Positions 57,617-64,000 of a DNA stretch of 64,000 nucleotides are shown here, one piece after another; positions within the stretch are counted from its first letter, which is position 1; each line of letters opens with the position of its first letter. The stretch spans positions 1-64,000 of the forward strand of contig DATJIW010000009.1 in the NCBI GenBank assembly GCA_035492775.1, read 5' to 3'. The position numbers and the translations under genes were made by a program. The DNA comes from DATJFQ01 sp035492775. GTDB taxonomy: Bacteria; Acidobacteriota; Vicinamibacteria; Vicinamibacterales; 2-12-FULL-66-21. The notes under the pieces are model-generated. The model made no database searches. It was given only the letters and a program-made list of their open reading frames with translations, and had not been told where the DNA came from.

Positions 57617-58644
57617 ACGACCGATTCCTCAAGGCCTGCCGACGCGAGCCGGTCGACGTGGTACCCGTCTGGTTCATGCGCCAGGCCGGCCGCTACATGG
57701 CAGACTATCGCGCGCTGCGCCAGCGATATTCCCTGCTGGAGATCTGTCGCAACCCCGAGCTGGCCGTCGCGGTGACGCTGCAGCCGGTCGATCTCATCGA
57801 AGTCGACGCGGCGATCCTTTTTTCCGACCTCCTGCTGCCCTTTGCGCCAATGGGCCTGGACTTCGACTTCGTCAAAGGCGAAGGACCCGCGATCAAGGAA
57901 CCGATCCGGGCGGCCGCGGACGTCGCACGGCTGCGGCGCTTCGAACCGCGCCGGGCGATGGCCCACGTGCTCACGACGATCCGACTTCTGCGCGGGGAAC
58001 TCGAGGGCCGTGTCCCGCTCATCGGGTTCGGCGGCGCGCCGTTCACGCTCGGGGCGTACGCGATCGAAGGGGGGCCATCGACCACGTATGCGAAGACGAA
58101 GACGTTCATGTACGCCCAGCCCTCCGCATGGCACCGGCTCTGTGAAACATTCGCGACAACGATGGCGGATTATCTGCGCGCGCAGGTCGAAGCCGGAGTG
58201 CAGGCCGTACAAATCTTCGACTCCTGGGCCGGACAGCTCTCGCGCGCCGACTACCGTGAGTTCGCACTGCCCCATTCGAAGTTCATATTCGACGCGCTGT
58301 CGGACCTTGGCGTTCCGCTGGTGCATTTCGGTGTCGGCACGACGGCCATTCTGACCGACATGGCGGAGGCCGGCGGCAGCGTGATCGGCGTGGACTGGCG
58401 CCTGCCGCTCGACGAAGCCTGGCGGATCGTCGGCGACGATCGCGCCATCCAGGGCAACCTCGATCCGACGACGCTTCTCGCGCCAGTCGAACGTCTCCTG
58501 TCGGCGGCAGACGACGTGCTGCTGCGCGCGGACGGGCGACCCGGTCACATTTTCAATCTCGGACACGGCGTTCTTCCCTCGACGCCGCTCGAACACGTGC
58601 AGGCCCTGGCGCGTCATGTCCACGGGTATCGCCCCGTCGGTTGA
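57613..58644 (+). CDS. hemE: Uroporphyrinogen decarboxylase
   Basis: Converts uroporphyrinogen III to coproporphyrinogen III in haem synthesis; 343 residues from GTG 57613. The N-terminal VWFMRQAGRYMADYRALR motif carries the substrate-binding arginines. DLLLPFAPMGLDFDF, GFGGAPFTLGAYAIEGG and FDSWAGQLSRADYREF are family segments. FNLGHGVLPSTPLEHV is the C-terminal signature. It overlaps the receiver gene by 4 nt and the next gene by 29 nt. Confidence 0.97.
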   Translation: MNDRFLKACRREPVDVVPVWFMRQAGRYMADYRALRQRYSLLEICRNPELAVAVTLQPVDLIEVDAAILFSDLLLPFAPMGLDFDFVKGEGPAIKEPIRAAADVARLRRFEPRRAMAHVLTTIRLLRGELEGRVPLIGFGGAPFTLGAYAIEGGPSTTYAKTKTFMYAQPSAWHRLCETFATTMADYLRAQVEAGVQAVQIFDSWAGQLSRADYREFALPHSKFIFDALSDLGVPLVHFGVGTTAILTDMAEAGGSVIGVDWRLPLDEAWRIVGDDRAIQGNLDPTTLLAPVERLLSAADDVLLRADGRPGHIFNLGHGVLPSTPLEHVQALARHVHGYRPVG

Positions 58645-60007
58645 CCTCGTCGTCGTCGGGGCGGGCATCACGGGCCTGACGGCGGCGTTCGAGGCGCAGA
58701 AACGCGGGCTGAGCGTGGCGGTCCTCGAGGCATCGAACCGCCCGGGCGGGCTGATCCACACGGACGAGACGAACGGTTTCACGATCGAGGCTGGGCCGGA
58801 TTCGCTGCTCGCGCAGAAACGCGCCGGCGTCGAACTGTGCCGGGATCTCGGTCTGCTCGACCACCTGCAGACGGTCACGCCTCCGCGGAGTGCGTACGTG
58901 CTCAAGGGACGCGCGCTGCATCGTCTGCCTGCGCCATCGCTCCTCGGGCTGCCCGTCGGCTGGCGCGCGCTGGTTCGGTACGACTTGCTCTCTCCGAGTG
59001 AGCGTCTCCGCCTCGCGCTCGAGCGCTGGATTCCGCCGCGGCGCGGCGAAGCCGATGAGTCCGTGGCGGCGTTCTTCCGTCGCCGGTTTGGACGCGCCAC
59101 GGTGGACCTGATCGCGCAACCGCTTCTCGGGGGCATTCACTCCGGCGACATCAATCAGCTCTCGATGCATCGCCTCTTTCCGCGCCTCGTCGAGATGGAG
59201 CGGCAGCGTGGCCACGTGCTGGAGTTGCGCACGCCCGCGACCCCGCGACGCCGGAAACCTGTCTTCGTCGCACCCGTAGAAGGGATGGGCGCAATCGTTG
59301 GCGCGCTTACGGCCCGACTGGGCAGCGCCTTTACGACGGGTGCGAAGGTCAATCGAATCGAGGGCGCCCCGGACGGTTGGCGGATCCGGACGGCGCAAGA
59401 CCGACCATCGCTGACCGCACGTTCGGTCGTCCTCGCGGTGCCGGCATACGCAGCCGCCTCACTCCTGCAGCCGATCGATCAAGAGGCGTCGCGTCTCTGC
59501 GCTGAAATTCCGTACGCCTCGAGCGCGGGCGTCGCGCTGGCGTGGCGGCGAGACGAGGTCGCGCACCCGCTCTCGGGTCCCGGCTTCGTCGTGGCGCGCC
59601 GCTATAGCGACGTGCGGATCACCGCCTGCACGTGGGTTTCGTCGAAGTGGAAGCATCGCGCGCCCGAAGGCATGGTCCTGCTGCGGGCGTTCATTGGAGG
59701 GGCTCACGATCCGAACGCGGTCGATCTCGACGATCGCACGCTGATCGAAATCGTGCGGCGCGATCTGCAACACGTGCTCGGGATCGCGGCGACGCCGGCG
59801 CTGACACGCGTCTACCGGTGGCGGATGGCCAGCGTACAGCACAATATCGGTCAAGGCGCGCGCGTCGCGTCGATCGAGGCGCGGCTCGCCGCGCATCCAG
59901 GACTCGTCGTCGCGGGCGGCGGGTTCCGCGCCGTCGGGATACCTGACTGCATCGCCGACGCGCGGGCGGTCGTCGAACGAATCATCACCTCAGGGAGCAG
60001 CAGATGA
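58616..60007 (+). CDS. Protoporphyrinogen / coproporphyrinogen oxidase (HemG/HemY flavoprotein)
   Basis: FAD oxidase of 463 residues acting late in haem synthesis. The dinucleotide motif is VVVGAGITGLTAAFEAQKRG, followed by LEASNRPGGLIHTDETNGF and TIEAGPDSLLAQK. GGIHSGDINQLSMHRLFPRL is a family segment, and VVAGGGFRAVGIPDCIADAR is the C-terminal FAD motif. The ATG at 58616 lies inside hemE (29-nt overlap). Whether it uses protoporphyrinogen or coproporphyrinogen III cannot be told; ferrochelatase and hemQ are not in the window. Confidence 0.92.
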   Translation: MSTGIAPSVDLVVVGAGITGLTAAFEAQKRGLSVAVLEASNRPGGLIHTDETNGFTIEAGPDSLLAQKRAGVELCRDLGLLDHLQTVTPPRSAYVLKGRALHRLPAPSLLGLPVGWRALVRYDLLSPSERLRLALERWIPPRRGEADESVAAFFRRRFGRATVDLIAQPLLGGIHSGDINQLSMHRLFPRLVEMERQRGHVLELRTPATPRRRKPVFVAPVEGMGAIVGALTARLGSAFTTGAKVNRIEGAPDGWRIRTAQDRPSLTARSVVLAVPAYAAASLLQPIDQEASRLCAEIPYASSAGVALAWRRDEVAHPLSGPGFVVARRYSDVRITACTWVSSKWKHRAPEGMVLLRAFIGGAHDPNAVDLDDRTLIEIVRRDLQHVLGIAATPALTRVYRWRMASVQHNIGQGARVASIEARLAAHPGLVVAGGGFRAVGIPDCIADARAVVERIITSGSSR

Positions 60008-60633
60008 AGGCATGGCGGATCCCCACGGCGCTCCTCGTATGTGCCCTCGTGCTCGTACCCCTTCACGCACAGCAGCGGCAGTCACCCGACCTGGACAGGA
60101 TTCTCGCCGACATCCGGGCGAAGGACCACGGACAGCTTGCGATCTCGGAGGAAGACGGAAGATTCCTGCGCATCCTCGTCGCGTCCACGCACCGGAAGCG
60201 GGCACTCGAGATCGGCGGCGCGAGCGGCTACAGCGCGATCTGGATGGGCCAGGCGCTTCGCATGACCGGCGGCAAGCTGGTGACGATCGAATACGACCCG
60301 GTCCGCGCGAAGGAACTTGCCGACAACATCCAGAAAGCGGGGATGAACGACGTCGTCCAGGTCGTCGCCGGCGATGCCTTCACGGAGATCCCGAAGCTGC
60401 AGGGCACGTTCGATTTCGTGTTCCTCGACGCGTGGAAGCGCGACTACAAGCGCTTCCTCGACCTCGTCCTGCCGCGCCTCGACGCCGGCGGTCTCTTCAC
60501 CGCCCACAACGTCGTCAACAAGCGGACCGAGATGGGGGACTATCTGAACGCCATTCAGCACAGCGCGTCGCTGTGGACGACGATCGTTGCACCTTCGGGT
60601 GAAGGCATATCGATCTCGTACAAGCTCAAATGA
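60004..60633 (+). CDS. O-methyltransferase-like protein with an N-terminal signal peptide
   Basis: A 209-residue class I methyltransferase fold: KRALEIGGASGYSAIWMGQA (motif I), KLVTIEYDPVRAKELADNIQ, VVQVVAGDAFTEI and FDFVFLDAWKRDYKRFLDLV (motif IV with the metal-ligand aspartate of COMT-type enzymes). It starts at ATG 60004, overlapping the upstream stop (ATGA). Residues 1-24 (MKAWRIPTALLVCALVLVPL then HAQQ) look like a cleavable Sec signal, which is odd for an enzyme that needs cytoplasmic SAM. A downstream start that removes it is not obvious. Confidence 0.8.
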   Translation: MKAWRIPTALLVCALVLVPLHAQQRQSPDLDRILADIRAKDHGQLAISEEDGRFLRILVASTHRKRALEIGGASGYSAIWMGQALRMTGGKLVTIEYDPVRAKELADNIQKAGMNDVVQVVAGDAFTEIPKLQGTFDFVFLDAWKRDYKRFLDLVLPRLDAGGLFTAHNVVNKRTEMGDYLNAIQHSASLWTTIVAPSGEGISISYKLK

Positions 60634-60638
60634 CGGGC

Positions 60639-61550
60639 TCAGATGATTTTCTGGCCGAGCGCCGACAGCGCGAGTTCCACACCGAGCGTCGCGGTGGCGT
60701 TTCGATCGTCGAGGATGGGATTGACTTCCACGAGATCGAGCGCGCACAGCAGCCCCGAGTCCGCAATCATCTCCATCATCATGTGCGCTTCGCGGTAGTC
60801 GAGGCCGCCTTTCACGGGCGTGCCCACGCCCGGCGCGATCGTTGGATCGCACACGTCGAGGTCGAACGATACATGCACACCGGCCCCATCTGCGCCGGCG
60901 ATGGCGAGCGCCTGTTCGACGACGGCGGCGATCCCGGCCCGATCGATGTCCTTCATCGTGAAGACGTGGACGTCCGAACCGCGGATCCGCTCCTTTTCGC
61001 GTTCGTCGAGGTTACGAATGCCTATGAGGACCGTACGCGATGGCAGGATCTTCGGTGAGAAGCCGCCGATCCGCGAGAGCTCCGCCGGCTCGGGGCCGAG
61101 CAGCGCCGCCAGCGGCATGCCATGGACGTTGCCGCTGCCCGACGTCGCCGGCGTATTCATGTCGCCGTGCGCGTCGACCCACAGGAGACCTAAGGGCCTG
61201 CCCGAGCGTCTCAGATAATCGGCGGACGCAGCGACGGAGCCTGCGCCGAGCGAGTGATCGCCGCCGAGAACGAGCGGAAGGGCGCCTTTCTCGAGCGCTG
61301 TCAGCGACGTTCGGTACAGCTTCTCGCACACGCGGGCGATCTCGCGGATGTATTTTTTGTGCGGATCGCCGAAGCTCTTGGTCTCGGGGATGGGGGCGAC
61401 GAGGTCGCCGGTATCCAGAACGGAAATGCCCATGGCGGCGAGGCGTTCACCGAGGCCGGCGATGCGCAGGGCCGATGGGCCCATGTCGACGCCGCGGCGG
61501 TTTCCGCCAAGGTCGAGCGAGACGCCGATTACGTGAACGGGCTGGGCCAT
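60639..61550 (-). CDS. Arginase family protein, probably arginase
   Basis: Manganese enzyme of 303 residues that hydrolyses arginine to ornithine and urea. The metal ligands are in GGDHSLGAGS, VDAHGDMNTPATSGSGNVHG and SFDLDVCDPTIAPGVGTPV. MPLAALLG and the VSLDLGGNRRGVDMGPSALR N-terminus match arginase rather than agmatinase or formimidoylglutamase. It converges on the methyltransferase gene (5 bp apart). Confidence 0.92.
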   Translation of the reverse strand: MAQPVHVIGVSLDLGGNRRGVDMGPSALRIAGLGERLAAMGISVLDTGDLVAPIPETKSFGDPHKKYIREIARVCEKLYRTSLTALEKGALPLVLGGDHSLGAGSVAASADYLRRSGRPLGLLWVDAHGDMNTPATSGSGNVHGMPLAALLGPEPAELSRIGGFSPKILPSRTVLIGIRNLDEREKERIRGSDVHVFTMKDIDRAGIAAVVEQALAIAGADGAGVHVSFDLDVCDPTIAPGVGTPVKGGLDYREAHMMMEMIADSGLLCALDLVEVNPILDDRNATATLGVELALSALGQKII

Positions 61551-61572
61551 CGCGGCCTAGCATATCGCGCCG

Positions 61573-61696
61573 CGCCGGATGATCCGGGCGCGTCACGCGC
61601 CCGCGTCGCCGCAAGGTACCGGATGATCCGCGGGTGGGCCGCTCGCGAGGAATGCCGCAAGGTACTGGATGATCCGTGGGTGGGGCCGCCCGCGAC
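61573..61696. repeat. Triple GGATGATCC array with 40-bp direct repeats
   Basis: GGATGATCCG occurs at 61577, 61621 and 61667, spaced 44 and 46 bp. Around the last two, 40-bp blocks (61609-61648 and 61655-61696, each starting CCGCAAGGTA) are direct repeats with few differences. GGAT-G-ATCC is itself a palindrome. The array lies just upstream of the promoter at 61705. Confidence 0.8.
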
Positions 61697-61704
61697 GACA
61701 AAAA

Positions 61705-61734
61705 TTGACGCTGGCGGTAACGTCCTGATATTGT
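61705..61734 (+). promoter_or_regulatory. Candidate promoter of the small SH3-like protein gene
   Basis: TTGACG (61705-61710), 18 bp, TATTGT (61729-61734). Transcription would begin near 61741, about 60 nt before the ATG at 61802, right after the GGATGATCC array. Confidence 0.5.
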
Positions 61735-61801
61735 GTAGGTTGTGGCAGCGAGCCCGTCCGTATGGGGCGGTCGGACGCTGGCGCGCGAGGGAGCAGCAGG
61801 C

Positions 61802-62050
61802 ATGAAACGCTTTGAGGTCGGATCCCGCGTGGTCGAACCGACCTACGGGCTCGGTTCAGTGATCGCCGTCGAGGACGCTTACACGCGCGTGCAGTTCGAC
61901 GAGCACGGCGTCAAGAAATTCCTCACGAGCATGTCGAAGCTGGAACCGAGCAGCGAGCCGGCGCCGGCTGGCGTGCGCGGAGCGGGAAAGGTGCGCAAGA
62001 AACGCGCGCCGAAGAAAGTCGAAGCCGCCGTCGTGGCCGACGCAGAGTAA
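61802..62050 (+). CDS. Small CarD/Tudor-like (SH3-like fold) protein
   Basis: An 82-residue protein. Residues 1-45, KRFEVGSRVVEPTYGLGSVI then AVEDAYTRVQFDEHGVKKFL, form an SH3-like beta barrel of the kind seen in CarD N-termini and DUF3553-type domains. The C-terminal tail is basic (GKVRKKRAPKKVEAA). Such domains bind RNA polymerase or nucleic acids. The start ATG 61802 is preceded by GGGAGCAG. Function is inference from fold only. Confidence 0.7.
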   Translation: MKRFEVGSRVVEPTYGLGSVIAVEDAYTRVQFDEHGVKKFLTSMSKLEPSSEPAPAGVRGAGKVRKKRAPKKVEAAVVADAE

Positions 62051-62222
62051 TCACACCCGACGGCCGTCGGCTGCTACCGTTTTCGAATCCTTACATACAC
62101 GCTCCAGCGGCACTGCACGCGGTTGTGTCTCGGTCACTCGTGTGATCAGGCGCGGTGCTGAAGGAAGCCTTCGAACGCTGTGCACTCGGGCTTCGGCTGC
62201 GAAACCGGACGCGCGAGCTTCC

Positions 62223-62441
62223 CTACTTTTTCTTCCCGCTCGAGCGGCTGCTGGACTTGCGGCTGGAACTGCTCTTCTTGCGGCTGCTCTTCGTCTCGCC
62301 CGACTTGCGCCGCTGCTTGTTCACCGTAGCGGCCGCGATCTGCTTCGCGCGTTTCGTGCTGCGGCCCTCCTTCTTTTCCGACTCCTTGATGTGCTCGTAC
62401 TGCCGCTCGCGTTTCGCGCTCTTGACGCCTCGTGGTGGCAT
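62223..62441 (-). CDS. Small basic conserved protein with Lys/Ser-rich tail
   Basis: A 72-residue protein. The N-terminal part (MPPRGVKSAKRERQYEHIKE, then KRAKQIAAATVNKQRRKSGE) matches a widespread small family sometimes labelled 'plasmid stabilization protein' without experimental basis. The last 25 residues are almost only Ser, Lys and Arg and should be disordered and nucleic-acid binding. It is encoded alone, convergent with the SH3-like gene, 62 bp before the tRNA gene on the other strand. Confidence 0.75.
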   Translation of the reverse strand: MPPRGVKSAKRERQYEHIKESEKKEGRSTKRAKQIAAATVNKQRRKSGETKSSRKKSSSSRKSSSRSSGKKK

Positions 62442-62503
62442 CCGTACACCTCCTCGGATCGGCGAGCAATATTCGTGCTCGTGCTACGATCGGTGGCTGC
62501 ATT

Positions 62504-62575
62504 GACCCGGTAGCTCAGTGGTAGAGCATCTGACTTTTAATCAGAGGGTCGTGGGTTCGATCCCCACCCGGGTCA
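62504..62575 (+). tRNA. tRNA-Lys (anticodon TTT)
   Basis: A 72-nt cloverleaf. The acceptor stem is GACCCGG / CCGGGTC with discriminator A; the D arm contains AGCTCAGTGGTAGAGC. The anticodon stem is TCTGA / TCAGA with loop CTTTTAA, anticodon TTT at 62536-62538. The T arm is GTGGG TTCGATC CCCAC. CCA is not encoded. Lysine TTT is the match for this anticodon; it is a substrate of MnmA (37621) and TsaC (26214). Confidence 0.97.
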
Positions 62576-62612
62576 CTTCGAAAGACTGACGCAAAGAAGG
62601 ACCAGCAGAGAC

Positions 62613-63374
62613 GTGTATCCCGTCCTGTTCCGCATCGGCTCGTTCGAGATCACGAGCTTCGGCGTCATGGTCGCGCTCGGCGCGCTCGCGGGACTGCTCG
62701 TGTTCCGCAAGGAGCTGCGGCGCAGCGGCCTTCCCGAGGCGGCGATCGACGCGGCGGTGTACGGCCTGGTCGGCGGACTCGTCGGTGCAAAGCTGCTTTA
62801 CGTCTTCGAGCATCTGCAGGAGAGTTCGTTCTGGGCCCTCGCGCTCGATCGCGGCGGCATGAGCTGGTTCGGCGGGTTCGTCGGAGGCGTCGGCGCCGGG
62901 TTCGCGATGATGCGGCTGAAACGCTGGCCACCGATGGCGGTCCTGGCTGCCGCGGCGCCGGCGCTCGCCGTCGGCCAGATGCTCGGCCGGATCGGCTGCT
63001 TCCTCGTCGGTGACGACTACGGTCATCCCACGTCGCTCCCGTGGGGCGTCGCCTTCCCGCAGGGGCTTCCTCCGACACTGGAGCGAGTGCATCCGACCCA
63101 GTTGTACGAGGCGGCGTTTCTCGCGCTGCTCGCGTGGGTGCTGATCCGCTGGCGACGCCGCGGCGTACCAGACCGCATCGTGCTCGGGCGATACCTCCTC
63201 CTCGCGGGCGCCTTCCGGTTCGGCCTCGAATTCCTCCGGGTCAACGTCCGGGTCCTCGGGCCCTTCACTGTCGCGCATCTCTTCGCGCTGCTGATCGTCG
63301 TGCTCGGCCTCGCGCTGCTCGCGTGGCGTCCGGCGCGGCACGAGCCCGTCCGCGTCGTCAGCCGCAGCGCCTGA
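62613..63374 (+). CDS. lgt: Prolipoprotein diacylglyceryl transferase
   Basis: Inner-membrane enzyme that adds diacylglycerol from phosphatidylglycerol to the lipobox cysteine of prelipoproteins; 253 residues from GTG 62613. There are about seven membrane segments. GRIGCFLVGDDYGHPTSLPW is the signature region (family GRxGNFxNxExxGxxT; here C and V-G-D-D replace N and N-x-E), and HPTQLYEAAFL follows. FRFGLEFLRVN is the C-terminal motif. It begins 37 bp after the tRNA. Confidence 0.9.
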   Translation: MYPVLFRIGSFEITSFGVMVALGALAGLLVFRKELRRSGLPEAAIDAAVYGLVGGLVGAKLLYVFEHLQESSFWALALDRGGMSWFGGFVGGVGAGFAMMRLKRWPPMAVLAAAAPALAVGQMLGRIGCFLVGDDYGHPTSLPWGVAFPQGLPPTLERVHPTQLYEAAFLALLAWVLIRWRRRGVPDRIVLGRYLLLAGAFRFGLEFLRVNVRVLGPFTVAHLFALLIVVLGLALLAWRPARHEPVRVVSRSA

Positions 63375-63636
63375 AATTTTTTCGCGCCACACACGCGATC
63401 GGCCGTTTTCGCGGGTCCGCGTTTGTGCTATCGTGTGCGCCGGCCGCACATCCCACGTCCATCGGACAGCGCGTTTCCTGGTCCAGCGGCCGACTACTGA
63501 AAACCTGAGTGAGCTGATCCCGGCGCCCTCGTCGGCGCCGACGTCGATCGGTTCCTGCACGCGTAGAAACCGGGCAGCGTTCTTGCTGTGCGCCGCGAAA
63601 GACGACGGCGGATCGCCAGAGAACGGAGTCGGCAGC

Positions 63637-63993
63637 ATGTCCGAATTGCGCACAGAGACGCCGGTGGCTGGGGTCATAGGCGCCGAGTCGGCCGCCATTG
63701 CCGTGCCGCTCGTGCTGGTCGCGGACGCGAATCGCGCGTCGCGCACGCGCCGCGCGCGGCAGCTCGAACAGCGCGGATATCGCGTCTGCGTCTCACGGAC
63801 ACCATTCGAGACGATCGTGAAGGCGTCCTGCCACCTGCCCGACGTGATCCTCGTCGATGCTTCGCTCGGCGAAGGCGACATCGAGAGCACGACGGCGTTG
63901 CTCTCGACCTGCCCGGCGACCGCACACATTCCTCTCGTCCGGCTGGCCGCGGGGCAACGGCTGCCGGTGCTCCCGCAGCGCTCCTCCGCGTAA
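63637..63993 (+). CDS. Degenerate receiver-like protein
   Basis: A 118-residue protein from ATG 63637. After a 20-residue lead it has a response-regulator fold: PLVLVADANRASRTRRARQL (where DD or ED is normal), then GYRVCVSRT and PDVILVDASLGEGDIESTTA with a candidate phospho-aspartate. The final strand and the conserved lysine are missing; it ends LAAGQRLPVLPQRSSA. A pseudo-receiver or the truncated end of a larger regulator is possible. The 262-bp gap upstream (63375-63636) shows nothing definite. Confidence 0.6.
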   Translation: MSELRTETPVAGVIGAESAAIAVPLVLVADANRASRTRRARQLEQRGYRVCVSRTPFETIVKASCHLPDVILVDASLGEGDIESTTALLSTCPATAHIPLVRLAAGQRLPVLPQRSSA

Positions 63994-64000
63994 CCCATCC

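Noticed and set aside
62058..62073. CCGACGGCCGTCGG palindrome after the SH3-like gene as a terminator
   Set aside because: The stem lacks a loop of normal size and no T run follows.

Overview
The window is chromosomal DNA of a high-GC bacterium, most likely an Acidobacteriota member of the Vicinamibacteria (subdivision 6) type. The evidence is a PadR regulator coupled to a FtsX/MacB-type 'ADOP' permease, an acidobacterial VWFA-related secreted protein, two very large Oar-like TonB-dependent receptors with carboxypeptidase-regulatory N-termini, sulfatase-TPR fusions, and intergenic arrays of the GGGAGTTGGGAATT type. I see no prophage, transposase, integrase, CRISPR array or rRNA. This is mostly core chromosome. 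The assignment is inference from gene content, not from a marker tree.

Layout. 1-390: remnant of a four-helix-bundle (S23/IVP-like) gene plus a G-rich repeat. 390-10939: housekeeping genes. der faces hup and a site-2-like protease gene; the minus-strand run ABC exporter-yicC-gmk-rpoZ-coaBC-udg-priA follows. 11019-21125: exopolysaccharide locus. ugd-galE on the minus strand diverge from five glycosyltransferases, a polyprenyl-phosphate sugar transferase and a UDP-glucuronate decarboxylase-like gene; together they could supply UDP-Glc/Gal/GlcA/Xyl and assemble a repeat unit. No flippase, polymerase or export pore is in the window. 21318-23035: NHEJ-type ligase and LigD-type polymerase as two genes, without Ku. 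23044-28273: pgsA, a TPR/SLH-like lipoprotein, hflX, tsaC and an MFS transporter. 28692-35458: glpX, acyl-CoA dehydrogenase, PadR-ADOP pair, SAM hydroxide adenosyltransferase and a methyltransferase. 35584-41723: bactofilin, cysteine desulfurase-mnmA (tRNA 2-thiouridine), trxB, trxA and glgA. 41791-57083: envelope and secretion genes (sulfatase-TPR, two TonB receptors, PBP, VWFA protein), an FdhE-like protein and several uncharacterised genes. 57209-64000: receiver-hemE-hemG, a methyltransferase with a signal peptide, arginase, two small proteins, tRNA-Lys, lgt and a degenerate receiver.

The most unusual material lies between and inside genes. There are several families of short low-complexity repeats: GGG-N4 arrays with the spacing of G-quadruplexes, a composite array plus spacer between cysteine desulfurase and mnmA that can fold as a hairpin about 114 nt long, and a GGCCACGGAG inverted repeat. 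Palindromic elements appear to have been absorbed in frame into PriA and GlgA, and repeats supply the C-termini of GlgA and the MFS protein. Other points are a gene that seems to start at CTG directly behind an in-frame TAG, a PD-(D/E)XK-like protein with a histone-like tail, a methyltransferase that appears to be exported, and a triple GGATGATCC array upstream of a small SH3-like protein. All names rest on reading motifs by eye; no database search was run.
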